64,000 nucleotides of DNA from Trogon surrucura (GCA_020746105.1 CM036632.1:8540001-8604000), one strand, 5' to 3'. Positions 12,687 through 27,580 are shown, counted from the first letter of the stretch. Numbers and translations are program-made. Notes: generated by a model from the sequence alone, not told the origin.

Positions 12687-15600
12687 AGCAGGATTTTCAC
12701 ATATAACTCATGCCTGGTGGTGTCCTTGCCCTCGAGAAACTGGGAGTGCTCTCCCCATTCTTACTTGTCAAAGCAAGCCCTCTGAGAAGAAAGCATGGAA
12801 ACCTGGACTGGGGACACCTCTAACACCCTTCTCAAGCTAAAAGTCAAGCCATTGGTTTGTAATCTCAAAAGAAAATGTGATTTTTATTAGAAAGACATTA
12901 AAAATACCATTGGAAGCATCTTAAAAAAAAAAAAGGAAAATGTATGTATTTTAGCAGCCCAGTGACTTCAGAGACAGTGCTGTCTCCAGCAGTACCTAGA
13001 AGAAAGGCTCCAGGACTGAATCCTCCAGAGTTACAGAATAAGACCCTGAATTCCCGAGGACAAATCAGTGAAGTGACACTGGAGACACCTGGGGAGCTGC
13101 AGAGTAGTCTCTAATTGCTCTTCCTGTTTCCTCTCTTGGATGGAGAAACTTCTGCAAAGCAACTGAGACTGTGTAGTATATGGATAATGGCTTACAGGGT
13201 GGGGTAAGAGCAGGAAGCAATAAACTGTCTGACTGGATTAATACTATCACTAAATAATAGCAATATGTATTTCAGAGCCTCATTTTGCAGGGCTCCAGAC
13301 CACTTATTTTGTGCTCTTGATTCACTCTCTCCTATAACAAGCCTGTACCTTACCTTGGGCTACCCTGTCTGACGTTCTTGAACACTCCTCTTCCTGCTGG
13401 TTAAGGATGAAGAATAATGGACAACTAAGTGTAACCATCTAGTGTGATGTGATCAGACACAGCATGGATTTAGCAATAAGCATTATGTCTTATCAGCACT
13501 CATTCTGTTTGAAAGGCAGTTTCTGCCTTTGTGTGCTCCTTGTGAGCACTTCTGCAAGAAGCCTGCTAGCACGGCTACCAGGGGAAGGCACGGGAGACTT
13601 CACCTGACATTAACACTTCCTCGGGAGAACAGTTTCCTGCTGAATGTAGGAAAGCTGTTTCATCAAGTGGGACATCCTCTCCCTTGCTTTGAAGACTAGA
13701 GGGGTCTCCTGCTAGGCTGGGTTGCAGCAGCTCCTGGGCTGCAGCCACTGCATGTTGCAGTGGGGAGAGGACTACAGCTGGAGTTCTCCTCAACCTTGGC
13801 CTTGTGGGGTGTAGGAGTGGGCTTCTGTGTTCGAGGAACACTGTGAGCTAAAAGCTATTTTTCAGCTGAAATCAGTGAGAACTGCAGTAGAGGCTCCTAG
13901 TCTCTACCTCCCCCTAAAACGGCCAGTGAACCCTTCCTGAGAAGTGTGCAGCACTCTTGGGTATTTGCCTTCTGGGCAGATATAACTGGGCTTGAAGTGC
14001 CCATCAACCTTCCTCCTCAGCTCCCTGTAAAACGCAGGGAGGTGCACCTGACTCCGAGAACCACATAATCATAATAAATGCATTTGTTGGAAGAATTAAA
14101 AAACAACAGGTGTCCTTCAGAGCCCTCAATGACTGTTAAAGGAATTTACATTTGTGAATAAACAGCAGTAGAAGTTATTTGTCTGACAGCTTCTCATTAT
14201 TAAAATTAAGACCCTGCTTAATCCTGCCAATGTCATTGGGACCCAAGATGACCTGCTAAGTGCTGGTCACAAAAGTTAATGTTGCCTAAGGGAAGTTTTA
14301 ATGGAAACAGCCCATTTACCAAAAAAAAAAATATATTTTTGAACTGTCTTTGTAGCTGTTGAAGTCAATAGCAAAATCCTCTGGCTTTCAGTTAAGCAAT
14401 GAAGCAGAACTTTCAAAGACTGTCTACAAGTGCCACGTGCAACGTGGCAGTTTTGGGGACTCTGGGATGAAGTTTGGTCCTATACGCTCAGATGTGCTCT
14501 GACAAACAGAGCCTGAAGCAGAAGCTGCACATCCACTTGGAGAAAATTCCTTATCTGATACACGGCCTTCCTGTCACCTTGACAGACCTTTTGTTCCTCT
14601 GCCTGCAAAATGAGAATGCCAGTACTGTAGATAGTACTTCTAACGTGCTTTTAAAATTTAATACATTTGGAAAGTCTCCCCCTAGCATTCTTGTTAGATT
14701 ACCCAATTTGAGGTATAAGATATCCCCAAATGCCATAATTTTGAGTGAGACCTTAAATTCAAGCCCTGGTCACTTAGCAGGGAGCACATACCACATATGC
14801 TCAGTGAGGCTTATTGTGAGCAATGGTAAGTAAGACAGGGAAGGTTTTAAGCTGACTAGCTTTCCTTCTCTCTTGCATATAATTTATTGCAACTCAAAAG
14901 TTAAAGACTGATAGGTAAAACAATGCATTTGCAGCAGATTTGTCAAAATGTGAAATTATTGATTTTTGAAGAAGCTTGCCCACACTGTAGAAGTAAGTCA
15001 AAGTTAAAATCAATAGGGATAAATTAGGACTTCTCAAGCTATATAAATGCTACTATAACAGAGCCTTTAATGCATAAAAATCCTGTGCATCAGATGACAA
15101 AAATAGTTTAAACTTACTTTTTACTGAGACTTTAAAAGGCAAGGTAAAATATCCATTATCTGCTGCTCTAAATTTTGAACAGCAGAGTATGTTATTTTTC
15201 CAGAGATGCTGTTTTTCCAGAGTGCCAAGAGCCCTATCAACACTCACTGTCCTCACGTGGTTGTGCTCGGGCTCTGCTGTACTGACACTGGACTGCACAG
15301 CTCCTTCTGGGGAGACACTCTTGACCCAGGAGCACAGAGAAACACTGGTGACAAACCGCATAACCTCTTTTGTGGCCACTCCTAAATGCTTTCCACCTGC
15401 CTGTAAGCCATTAGCCCAAACTCATTTCCCCTCCAAAGAAGGTAGAAGGTGTTAGTGCCCAGAACTCGTCCCTCTCTGCATTTGATGGACTTTCTTACCT
15501 AACATAGTTGACCATGTGGTTTAGTGATGGAAAAATTCTGTGCTGGGCCTTTTTGCTAAATCAGATGCCATCATTAGGATGGTATGTCCTTATATATTTT

Positions 15601-16544
15601 TTCCCTCCGGGTTGCATGAGACATTGTGCTTCAATAACATCTTTGCTATTCCTGGAGCCATATTACACCTGTTCTCATCTTGTTTTACCCTTCTTGTTTT
15701 TGAGTGACTCCAGCAAGTTTTCAGCATAGCTTGATCAAATTGTCCTCCTGCATTTCCCTCATTTTATCTTTGTGATGTCTGGATGAATTAGGCTGGAGGT
15801 AGTAGAAGAATATGATTTCCCAGGGAACCACAGACACAGCCACTACTCTGACATTACCCCACATTTCCTGGAGACTTTGGCCTGGTAGCTTTAAATGTCT
15901 CCTTGTCTCATATAACTAAACAGGGATAGCGCTACACCTCAGCCACTTTTTTGTACCAGTATGAATTATACAAGTATTTTGTTACTTATGAAATTCTGCT
16001 AGTGGCCTAGAGAAACACTGGATTGTTGGGAATAGCCATGACTGACCATGGCAAAGGATCAGGCAGATAATCAGCCCCATAGTTGGTCTGAGAGCTCAGG
16101 TGTGGTGGGTGTTTGTGGGAAGAGAAAGGACAGAAGTTCTTCCAAGTGGCTGCCTGTCTTCCCAGCAACCTTGCATTTGGCCAAAACTTGCTTGTGAGAG
16201 AAGGTCAGCAGCTATTCCCCTTGGGGCTGAGAAAAGATTGTTTTAAATACTTCTGATGGGCTTTCAGACCATATATTTTTTGCAACAGTTATCCTATTCA
16301 TGAGAAGTTGCTCAAATGAGCCTTTTCAGTTGTTTATGTGGGAGGAAGCAATTGGCAACTGGACAGAGAAAAACATATTTTTTTTAGGAGATGCTTTCTC
16401 CCCGAAGCGCAATTGTTTTGTCACACATTTCTTTCGCTCTCTCAAGGTTGAAAAGTTTTTGGCAGCAATAACTGTAGAGCTTGCAAAAGACATGGTTTGT
16501 AGCACAGCGTGTCGGATGAACCTAATGAGACAGATCCTTGGCGG

Positions 16545-16600
16545 CTGTAAGCGGGTACAGCTCCACTGACAATGGCAGAGCAGACTGATTTACACCTACA
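16545..16600. repeat. Old palindromic amniote repeat fragment
   Basis: GTACAGCTCCACTGACAATGG followed by a GATTTACACCTA block matches the 'GTAGCTCCATTGAAGTCAATGG...GATTTACACCAG' pattern of an old sauropsid-type repeat. Confidence 0.5.
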
Positions 16601-19600
16601 GAAAGTAAGACCCGATACGTTTTAAACTTGGAGGTTGCAACTTTAGCTCTGAATGCAGCTTAATGGCTCGTGTCTTTGCTCTGTTTCAATAACGTGTATG
16701 ATGCCATTTCCATGAACTGTGGTAACAGGATATTATGCCATTACAGTAGTTTTGGTTGGCTTCTTTTTCCTTCTCACCTCTTTATTGGAAGTATTCATGC
16801 AACTGCATGAAAATAGATTTCTTTTACAGCTCTTGATGTAAAATGACTTTTTAAAGGTACTTCTGTTGCATAAGATTAGGCCTGAGAATAGGAAAATTGC
16901 TCCAGTACACTGTCGTGCCTTGAGGCTGGTAACAGTCCCAGTGCTCCAAGGACTGGACACATGCAAAAGTTGCCGACCATCAGCCTGATCTGTGTAAGTG
17001 TACTACTATGAATGCAAAAAATACATTTTCGATTGTATGCAGCCTGTGCTCTCTTAAGTGGCAGAAAAGAATACTTCCCTCCATAGTCAATGAGGTTTTA
17101 CAGTCTGTCGTGCTGGATGTGATGTCGTGTGACTATTGCTTCATCCTGACCTGACAGGTGGAGAGTCTAAACATTTTACTTAATATGCTCATCGTGCACA
17201 CCCAGGAAGGAGCATTCACATACATACACGCAAAACTGGGAATTTCCCATGCAGGCAAATTTCTGCATGCAGGCGAATACAGAATTTGACAATGCAAATT
17301 GTCAAACATGTTCACTTCTACTCTGGCAGACAATTGTAAACAATCCCAAACTGACAGGCGTGAGGAGATCTGGGGACATGCTGTACAGATTCAGTCATCC
17401 TGGTAACACATACTAGGAAAAGTGGACTCTATGGCTTATTCTGTTTACCTGAAAAGGCAGATCTCCCATTTTCATAGCTTCTCCTTAGTAGCAAGGTAAT
17501 AATAAGGTCCTGAGTGTTAGGTGTAAATGGAAAAAATAAAAATCTGGTTTTCATGTTTATTAAAATACCACAGTGTGTAGGCTCTCTAAAGAGTCATTAA
17601 ATAATGTGTTCTTTATACAAAACTTAGCTGATTTCCTTATAAAATTCTACATACAGAGCTTCCCAAAATGTTTATCAGTGCAATAAACCATTGCAGGGAT
17701 TGTTTTAAGTCATTTGCCTCCAGACAAAATAGACATTTTATAACATTTTGATTTCTGCTGTCTTTTAAATGGAGTGCTACAATTCTAAACTTAATATCTG
17801 GCATCACCATTATTTTTCCTTGCTTTACATCCTTCCTAGAGGTTCACCATGACATAAAAAGATAAATTGTTGTAATATTTTCTGCACATAGAGAAACATA
17901 TTTTGTTTGTCTTTCAAGATGACTTACTGTAGGTTGCCTTTTTTTTTTTATTTTCCCCAAGTATGTTTAGTTTAGAAAAGCTTGACCTCTAATTAGAAGC
18001 TAATTCACTGGAGCTGAGAAATGTTCTGTAGTAAATGAGAAGTGTGGATTTTTGGACAGAACTGGAACCCCACCAACTGTGAATGGACCTTGTCCTTGAA
18101 GAGCCTAATGAATTTCTTACCTTATTTAAAACATTGATGCTTTTAAATTTGAGCTAGTTTGTAGGTTTTTTTTGTATTTGTGATTATTCTAAATGAAAAC
18201 TTGTCCATGTCATATACTATAGTATAAACACTTCTCATCATCCCCAAGAATATTTTAATTGATGCAGTTGAGAATTATGTCAGCTCTTTTCAGACTGGAC
18301 ATTTTGGCAGCTCATAATTATTTTACAATTGACCAAAGTACTTGAGTTTACCATCTCCAACTGCTAAGTCTGCACTTTGTAGCAAAAGTCCCTGTAGCCT
18401 GTGACACTACATCCACCTCATGGGACACAGACACTAGTGCCTGGGACACATCCTGATGCCTTCTTTGGAAAGGACCCCAGTGTTTCTCATTCACCCTTCA
18501 TTTCACTCCACCCCTTAGTTTCCACTGCCAGCACCAGCTCTGCCAGTGTTAAAAAGAAATTTCAGCTGGTATCACCAGCCACCATCATTGCCAATACATG
18601 TAAGGGCTCTTTAGACTAGGTCAGAGAAACAGGCTGTAAAGAAGCCCATTTCATGATCTTATCGTCTCTTTTCAGTCTTACCACTTAAATGCCAGTAAAA
18701 ATGAATGCTTTATCTTAGACTTGGTTCCTGTGTCTGTCTATGAAGACCTATTGCGATGGAGCTGTTTAACCATTCTAGCTGCATTTGTTCATTCATCACA
18801 TGTCACTTATCTTTTAGCTTCTTGAAACATTACAACTTTAAAACTCATTTTACGAGCTGTAAATACATTTGATGCAGATTCCTTGCTATTGAAAATAAAA
18901 CTAAGAGTTAGAAATGGAAAATACTAAGCCCAAGCACACTTTGTGTAAATAATATCATACTATACCAATGATACTCTGGGAAAAAATATGCAAAAGTTAA
19001 CTGAGTTTCAGTGCATGCCCACTGCTACATACAATTTAAAAGCCTTCATTTACAAGGAATGACATATTTCAAAACATTAGCTAAATAAAGTTAGAATATT
19101 TCATATTTTTAAAACCTAATTTATATCTAGTGCGATCTGTTTACATCATCCCTCACTGAAAGTTCCCAGGTGAAGATTTAAGACTGCTTTGCTCAGAACA
19201 GCAAAAGCATCCTGGTTAACCAGGACCGCAGCCTGATGGGGAGGGATGCCAGGCTTTCTGCAGCCCCACCTATGCCTTGCAAGATCATCTGCAACATGCT
19301 TCACAAGAACGTGCAAGTCCTGCTTCCTGATCCATAGCTTCCTCCAGGGCCCTTTTCAGCTCAGGCTGATAAACTGTTTCCAGGGCTGTAGGACTTCAAC
19401 AGAAGAACCAGAAAGAACAATTTCCCTTGTCTTGTTCTTCTCTTACAGTTTCCTGGTTAACAGGGGACATGTACACCAAACCAAATGCCTATCAGGCGTA
19501 AAAACATCTCAGACAAGACAAAACTTATGAGGAAGATAAGTGTCTGGAAGAATCACGAATGATATATATTGAAACCAGGAAGACTTGCTCATCTACGTCA

Positions 19601-21840
19601 ATGCTTCCTGAAGAAACTTAAGTTTGCACAGGATTAATATGACAGCTCTGGCTGTACCAGGCTCTGAGCAAAAGTTCATCCCTGCCCACAAAGCTCCTGA
19701 GTAATACAGCTGAAGAGCACCAGAAGAACCACAGCTCTCCCAGCGCTCCTCCTGACATCTGTACATGCACCAGGCCCAGCAAATACTGCAGTGACAGAGA
19801 GCAGAGATGAGGGGCAAGCCCTGCAGAAGACATCCACCGTGGTACAGGAAAGATGCGGACATCCAGGCAGTCAGGCAAGACCTCAACTAAACTGCTGTGA
19901 AAGGGCTGGGTGTGCCGCTTGTGCCTGGAGATGTGACAAAGGTGGACAGTATCTAGCGGGAAGGGACCTTGCCAAGTCACACAGATGCTGCACTGCTGCT
20001 TCTCCCCAGCTGCGGCAGGGTAGCAATGCTGTTGCAACAGAAATGCACCATGATCAACAATTAACTTTAAGAAACATTTAAGTATAGCAACTAGTTAACA
20101 AATTGGAGCCAGTCTTGATCCTTCTGTTTAGCCATTTGCCTTTCCAGAAAGTCTCAACTCTTAAATGCTGGCAGAGTACATACATGCCGAAAAAGCTTCA
20201 CTGTCCCTAACACGTTGTAGTCCTGAAACAGACAGTAGAAACCATTCATTACTACCAGTTTCAGAACAGCTACATCATCATTTTGTAACTTCAGCAAAAC
20301 CTAACCATTCCTAGTGAAATACCCCTATGTTTGCCTGTAACAACGTCAGGTCTCTCCACAATCTTGTAACTCAAAATGGATTGTCTGTCTCTGCATTTTG
20401 GGAGTAACTTTACTATACACATTAACACTATCAATGCATAATCACAGCTTATGGAGCTAATTTGCCAAAAAGTGACTTTATACAAACAAAGTCAATGTTT
20501 GCATGCCTCAGTATCTGATATATGCTCAGCTGCACTGAAAGTGGGTTCTGAATAAACGCGGGAAGGAGATAGCAAGAGCACCAGCAACTGAGTCATGCAG
20601 GCCCTAATTATGTTTGCATAAAATCTACCTGATTGGCTCCCTAATGACGTACACCTCAAGCTTCCACTGATTGTATCTGCCTCTGGATTCCCATCAGAAT
20701 ATGCACCCTCAACACCTGTATTTAGAAACGTTTTGTCAGGACCTCTAGGATAGGATATATACAACTCATTAAAAATGTGAGTTTCTTGTGGGACTGTCTG
20801 GGTCAAAAGAGACCCGGGGGTGTTCCTGTTCCCTCATACTGGGAAGCTTTTCACCCACACTCTGCCCCCTTCTCCTTTAAAAGTTCAGTCACGGCACCAG
20901 CGATTAAGATGGTTTTTTGTAGGTTTGTCTTAACCAGAGATCCCTGTGAACACTGCGCACAGCTCCCTCCACAGACCATAGACTGTCCTGAAAAGTTTTG
21001 CATGTTCACTGCACTGGCTGTGCCCACACTTTGCAGAATCTGAAAGAGCTGCTCTTCCCTTTGCCTCCATGTCAGTATCTTCAAGGAGGCTAAAGAAAAA
21101 TTGAGAAGAAAAAAAAAAAATCTTCAGAGTTCCATATGGAGGATCTCAGCTGTGGTGTTTGGCTCTCAGTAGTTGAGCTAACACAGTAAAATAATTATAT
21201 CTGAGTCAAGGTCTATCTTAAGAGAGAGAGGAACACTGGCCTTTGTATTGCAGAGGTATGATTAATAGAAGAAAATACATGTGGAACAAATTACCTTGAG
21301 CCTGTGGAGTTTCCTTTATTTTATTCAAGACTTGATTTAACTTGCTGCTTTCTAAATAAATTATGATACTGTTCTTGTATCTAGTTTTGTTGTGGGATTT
21401 GTTTTGTTTTGTTTTTTGAGGCCCTTCCACTGTCAGTAACTATAAAGTAGTTCTGGATTACATAGGAAATGTGTCTTAGCAGAACACTAATAAAATGATG
21501 CAGTGAAGTATTTGGAGACAAGAGTGTACCTTTATGTAAATAGCTGGGTTAGCTTGATGTTAGGTGACAGGAAAACACATGCAAATAACAAACTCACTGT
21601 CATTTGCTTTTTCCCCCTTTAGTAATAATGCTAAAAATTAATTAGTACAGGGATCTCTGAGAAACTCAACACTCTCCCTAAGAAAGGAAGAGTGAAGGTG
21701 TCAGAATTAGCCAGTTTTGATTATTTCTGCTTGATTAAATAGATTAAGGGCTGAAGGTGATGTAATGCATCACAACAGTACTACATATTTTCTATTTCTG
21801 CAAGTAAGATATGGCGTTTACAGGACCCCACTCCCATTTA

Positions 21841-21900
21841 CTGTAAACTGGTACAGCTCCACTAATTGCAGTGGAAAGTACTGGTTTAAACCACTGAAGC
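21841..21900. repeat. Old palindromic amniote repeat fragment
   Basis: CTGTAAACTGGTACAGCTCC and, after a short gap, a GGTTTAAACCACTGAAG block give the same two-sided pattern as the copy near 16,550. Confidence 0.55.
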
Positions 21901-22316
21901 ACTGGCTATAGAAGTCAGGATAGGTGCTAGGTGGAATCCCCACCTTTTCTTTCCAAATGCTGGGCCAGTGATCCTGTCATCTTCTTTTTAGCACTGGACA
22001 GCTTTACGTGAAATGGATGCTTCCACTTTTTTGCGTCTCAAGTTTTTCTAGCTTTGAAAGTCTCCTTTACAGCTCACAATATGTCATCAAGGCTATAAAA
22101 TCTCTTTGAAGAGTAGCAATACTCTTGCTCAGGATTTAGGATTCCACCAGGCCTGTCAGACCTTAGTTTAGGAAACTTAATAGAACAAATATTTGTTATT
22201 AATTAATTTTACCCCTGAGAACCCCACTGCAAATCTGATGCAAGTGTCTGGCTAGATCATTAATCGGGAATCTTTGGTTTAACACTCTTTGAAAACTACT
22301 GCTAGAGTGGAAACAC

Positions 22317-22344
22317 GGGGGGAAAAAAAAAAAGGAAAAAAAAA
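22317..22344 (+). repeat. A-rich homopolymer tract
   Basis: Two A runs (about 11 and 9) separated by GG, following a short G run. No SINE or processed gene copy was recognised upstream. Confidence 0.6.
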
Positions 22345-25300
22345 GATATGCAGAACATTATTCTTCTTCACTTTCAGTAATGTTATTTACCAGCCCATTA
22401 TGCCACCAAAACACCATCCAGATGTTATTACAGCCCTTTCAGATCTTTGTACATATGCCTCAGTATAGAGAAACAAGCTGAATACGTAACAGCAATTACA
22501 AGAGACATCTGCAGCACTCCTTATTCCATTTGAAAATTCTTCAGCTATTCTGTCTCAGGTTTGTTCACATTCTTTAAACATGACTTGGCAAAATAATTAC
22601 AATCAGAGATCAGACTGGCACTCTTTTTCAAAATGCCCTGTCTTTTATTTATTTGAAGGTATATATTGCTCCCTGCTTCACTGGATTTCATTTCCGTGTT
22701 AATGAGTGTCTGTGGTGTACATTCAAATCTTGTACTTAACATCTTAGTATTCATCTTTATTTCTTCTGTTCTTGATTAGGAAGCCCAGAGTTAAAAGATT
22801 CTCTAATCTCAGTGGCACAGTCTCCTCATACTTGTCGCATGTATTTGATACCTGAGAAGTACAAAATGCTCCTCCCTGGGAGAGGGTTGATGGTGAAGCT
22901 ACTTCTCCCTTCTGCTCATCCCCAGGGCTTTTCTCAGGAGAGAGGGACTCCTTCAGTGTGCATTCAGACTTGCTTTGTAGATTTGAATCTCATCCATACT
23001 CTCAGAACACATATCAAAGCAATCCTTTGGGTCAGAGGTACAGAGCAGTACACAGTCTGCTCCCACAGAGCCAGCTGTGACATCCCACAGTCTCCCAGGG
23101 GACAGACAGCTTGGAGTGCTGGAGCGATGCTCCCCACGTGCTGGAGTTCCGTGGTCATCTGAGACCCAGCGAGAGCAACAGCGTAAACACAGCCCACTCA
23201 TCCGTCCCACACCAACCTAGCACCGTCAGCGATCCACGTGCCCGTGCATGTGAGCTGTTACTCAATAATATTTACACCGTTTACTGGGGTAAAAGCAAGG
23301 GATACAGCAACAGGCTAGAAAGAAGGCAGCTGAGTTCAGGAAACGGAGACTACACTGGGTTTGGCTTCAGACACCAAGTAGTGCAGGTAACACTTCAGTG
23401 GTGAAGTTAATGAAAGACACAAATACCTCTCCTTTCAATAGATTACTGCACAGTCTACTCACTATGCTCCAAAACAGGATGCAAACATTTCACCACACCA
23501 AGGGCTTTGCTGATAACATAAAATATTCCTGAACAAGGTAAACTGAGACTTGTCAGTCTCAGATGCTGGATGGATGCTGGGGAGGATCTAATTGCAGAGA
23601 AATGCAACACAAGCAGTGAGAAGTTACAGACACCTACATTTAATCCGACCAAGGAGTTCAGATTTCAGAGCCATCGGAAGTATCAAGAAGGGGCCTTATC
23701 AGAATTTAGCTTAAAATGATCCTTGAAGAGAGTACATGAGCAGGTTAGGTGGCCCTTCACTCATTTCACTGGGATGAGAAATCTCCTGTAGGCCACGCCT
23801 TGATGTTGATGAAGGGATCATCGAGCATATGTAAAGAAGAGAGCCCTCAACTAGAACAAGACCTAAAATACTCACTCAAAAAGACACTCACAGTCTACAT
23901 TCTGAGGCTAGCCATACCCACCCCCTCTCCCTTCTCTTCATTAGCTTTTACCTGTGACTCTTGCTACCCTGGTCTCAGCTACGCAGATACATCAGGTTGG
24001 GTTTGCCCTCCCTGGCATTTTCCCTTTTGGAACGATGACATTTGACATTTTAGAGGACTCAAAACAGAATTAAAAAGAACAACAATCTGCTTTAAATGCA
24101 ATAGTAGAAACAACACAGAACAAATGATCATGACTGCTGTAGCCAGCCTGTCTTTCCAGGAGCCATCCATCCACCTACACACAGGCAACCAGATTTCAGT
24201 CTGCTTCCTAGTAGGTTCTGAATTAATTTTTGTCTCATCCTCTGCTGTGGCAGTTTCTTAGATACTCACTGTTCCCTTTTCTTCCCTCACCTAAACTCTC
24301 CCATTTGCAAGTATGAGCCTAACATGAAAAAAAACCCTTAGTCAGAGCTAACCCCTGCAGAGGAACAAACACCTTACACTGCTGAGCCGTGGATTTGTGT
24401 ATTCCGTCTTCAGCATCACATGCAAACAGCGTGGCTGTCGTTATCAGAAGAGCCTGGCAACAAATCTACAGGCAGAACATGCAGTATTGCAGGCAGCTCT
24501 ACAAACTTCATTAAGTCTCTAAAAGCTTATAGTCTAATACAAATACATACCTGACCCATCATTCTTGCACTGTGTTCAAAATTCCGTCTTCAGGAAAGTC
24601 CATGGAGGATAACAAGAGGTGAAAGGGAATCACTGCCTATCCAAACATTTCCAAAAGCACTTTGTCAGTGTTGAAAGCAGCCGTAGGTACTTTCAGGTAC
24701 TTTCTGGTGTGTCTGTGGTACCCGTGTGCTGTGAATCACAGAATAAGATTAACTAATTAGGTAATTAGAATGAGATAAGCCTACATACACATTCTTTACA
24801 AGCACAGGGCCATAAAAATAGGCAGTGCCTCTATGGTCCAAAGTCCTGCAAAAAAATCATAGCCTGTAGGGAGTTACTTTTCTATAAGCATGTAGAATAA
24901 TTGCTTTGTAGCCAGAACCTCTGACTTGAAAATGAGTTTTTCTTCTCATTTGATCATTCCTTTTACTAGGACACACACTACTCCTTGTCCCAGCAGGCAA
25001 AGTCATGCACTCACCAGAGGTGACCTTCTGGGAGGGACTGCATTTACTTACCTATCTGTTGTGCAGGATAGAAGAACTGGGGAGCCTGCCTGCTGTTTTA
25101 CAGAAAATAGCATTCATCATTCCAAAAAGACTCTATCATACTTATACTAAACTATGTTAATAGCACCCAATGGGGGAAGAGAGATAGCAGATAATGTCCT
25201 TGGCTGAAAGCTGGGGAGCTGAACCTGATTGCAACTCTACTACTCACAGGGTGAATCTTTACCATTGAAAGACAGAACGTGAGTGACTGGGCTCTCAGGA

Positions 25301-25462
25301 CAAGCAGCAACATATGTTTATGCTGTCTAGTCATCCTGACCATAATGACAAGTGAATGGCATTATCTGGTGATGATCACACTTTCTCTAGACAAATCTGG
25401 GCACTCGGATGAACATTAAGCTAATTTGATACACATCGATTGAGGATGAGGCTAGAGACAGT

Positions 25463-25585
25463 CATCTAGTTTCTCTGTGCTTCAGCTTCTCATTTGTAAA
25501 ATGGATATAATATTACTTCAGGGGTGATGCAAGGACAAGTGAGTTAAAATTTGCAAAGATCTTCGTTAAGTGTTACTGATGGGAA
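25463..25585 (+). repeat. MIR-type ancient SINE fragment
   Basis: The run TTTCTCTGTGCTTCAGCTTC, then CATTTGTAAAATGGATATAAT, and later TGAGTTAAAATTTGCAAAGATC follows the core and 3' half of the MIR SINE consensus in order, with the usual mutations. It is an old amniote-shared type of element. Confidence 0.75.
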
Positions 25586-26776
25586 TAAGAACAACTCTGG
25601 TACAGCTGTGATCCTGATTAAAATTAGCCTCCATTCCTAGCTAGAAGAATAGATCCATATTTACAGGTTGGTTTACTCATTCTCATGAAGATTTGATAAC
25701 AGAATTTACTTCTTACCTCCTCAAATACTAACACTGCCCATCCGATTGAAAAAATAAATATATCAATATATATAGACAGGTAAACATGCCTATAAGAATC
25801 TCTGTTATTAGGTCAGTGCTAACCTACCAGCTACAGAGTATTATCATGGTATGTGAAGATGCTTAATTTAAACTTAGACCTGCATAAAATGAATTAAGAT
25901 TCAATTCCTACAAATCACTGGGCAATTCTAATACAGGAATTATTTCAGTAATTTCAGTGGAGCTGTTCTGTGCTGCACCAGCTGATGCATCAACTCACTG
26001 CAGTTACTTATGGTTGTAAAACTGCTGAATAAAAGGCTCCAGAGAAAAATGTCCCAGCTCATTAATCAATTATTTCAAACGTAGCACTGCAAATCAGCAA
26101 GGCTACCTACACTGGATTTCAGGCTCAACAGATTCTTAGCTTTGTGTTAGTTCATTAATTCCAGTGAACAGTTGGGGTGTGACTACTCTGGGCATTTACT
26201 ACACTGTTTGGAAAAACATCTCGTATGCTGCAGATAACACTGCTCTGTAGCTAGGCCTTCTAATAACCAGGTTTGCTTTGCAAAGATATATGAGAGCTAT
26301 AAACAATGATAATACCTGCAGGTTCATCTTTTATTATTCTTCCTTCAGAGCAAAGCAAACTCAAAGCATATGAGTATATACAGGATGCAATAAAAATGGG
26401 AAGCGGAATATAGGAGGTTCTTATGAATTGAATTAATAAATTCATGTAAATCTATGCCTGCATTGTTATGCTGGTGTATGCAAATTTCTTTTGTTCATTT
26501 ATGATGCCACCAGGTTATTTTTGGGTATCTGCACTAGGGTATCATCCCCCACCAGGCACTGCTGATGTGCTTGGGCAAGTGTTGCAAGCTAAACACAGGC
26601 AGCTGCAGTGGTGCTGCTCACATCCAGTTACACCAGAGCACAGAATTCAGTTTGAACTCCCGTTCCCAACGATGTCTCAGCACTCACCTGTTTGATGCCA
26701 TGATCGATGCCACCCCCAAATGACTCAGCAATGGAGGCAAAATGCAACTCTGCGTTGGTGCCAGGAAAGGAATGGC

Positions 26777-26823
26777 GGGGGGGGGAGGGGGTGAGTGAGG
26801 TGTGAGGGGAGATGCTAGGGGTT
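26777..26823 (+). repeat. G-run cluster, possible G-quadruplex
   Basis: A run of nine G (26,777-26,785), one A, then five G (26,787-26,791) is followed within 35 bases by a four-G run and another G run. This spacing allows a G-quadruplex on the + strand. Function is not shown by sequence. Confidence 0.6.
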
Positions 26824-26903
26824 TAAGAAACTGTTGGGAGAGGAGGGCTGGGAGTGGGGAGTGGCAGAGGGCTGTGGGATCTGGGAGCAGGGCTGAGCTC
26901 TTC

Positions 26904-26922
26904 CTACCCTACCCTACCCTAC
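26904..26922 (+). repeat. (CTACC)n short tandem repeat
   Basis: CTACC repeats nearly four times without interruption. It lies about 110 bases after the G-run cluster. Confidence 0.85.
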
Positions 26923-27360
26923 AGCCCGTCCCCTGCAGCCAGCCTGGCCCAGCTCCTGCTTCCTCTGCCCAAGCTTTGGGCCAGCTCTGTTCAAAGTTCA
27001 TTCTCAAAGTATTATATTCAGAATTACATAACTGAATTCATGTCTAATTTAGCTCAACTTCATCAATGATTAAACAATTAAACTTAATATTGCTCTTCTA
27101 TCTAATCCAGGAGGCATCGTAATGAAATAGCATGTCTGGAAGAAATGGGAACAATTGAGCAGTTGCAGATGGGGGTGCAGGGGAAGGATAAAAACCCAAC
27201 AAGGGTGTTTAATGAGCGTCTGGGTTACTACTTCAAAGAGCTTCACCCTTTCAGGCTTCTCATCTGGCTCAGCATCTTGCAGACAAGATCATTATTATCA
27301 GTTACCAAATGCTGGTTGTAAGCGTGAAGTACAAATCAGTGCAAACGTTATTTCGGAGAA

Positions 27361-27580
27361 GCTGAGGTGCCGGGTCCCTCCGATCTGCAGGTAGCGGCCG
27401 CCCCAACGCTCTGTTTGGGTGATGGTTTGGGACCTGGGTGGCAAAGAGGTGGTCCTTCCTCTAGAGCAGCTCTGCTGTGACCCACAGAGTCGGTGGAAGG
27501 GTCCAGCTTCGGGAGCCACTGGAGCACACCTGCAGCGCTGCAGCCGGCATCGTGCAGGAGCTGCTCTGATGTAACCGAGA
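27361..27580. other. Small CpG-rich patch
   Basis: Roughly eleven CpGs in 220 bases, including a GCGGCCGC site near 27,394. A 124-codon minus-strand frame (27,348-27,722) overlaps it and matches no family I know. No function recognised. Confidence 0.3.

Noticed and set aside
12249-12691. Target-site duplication around the LTR
   Set aside because: The five bases on each side (ACAAC and AGCAG) do not match convincingly.
24728-24745. Possible CR1 tail (GAATCACAGAAT)
   Set aside because: Only one octamer-like match; adjacent sequence does not follow CR1 on either side.
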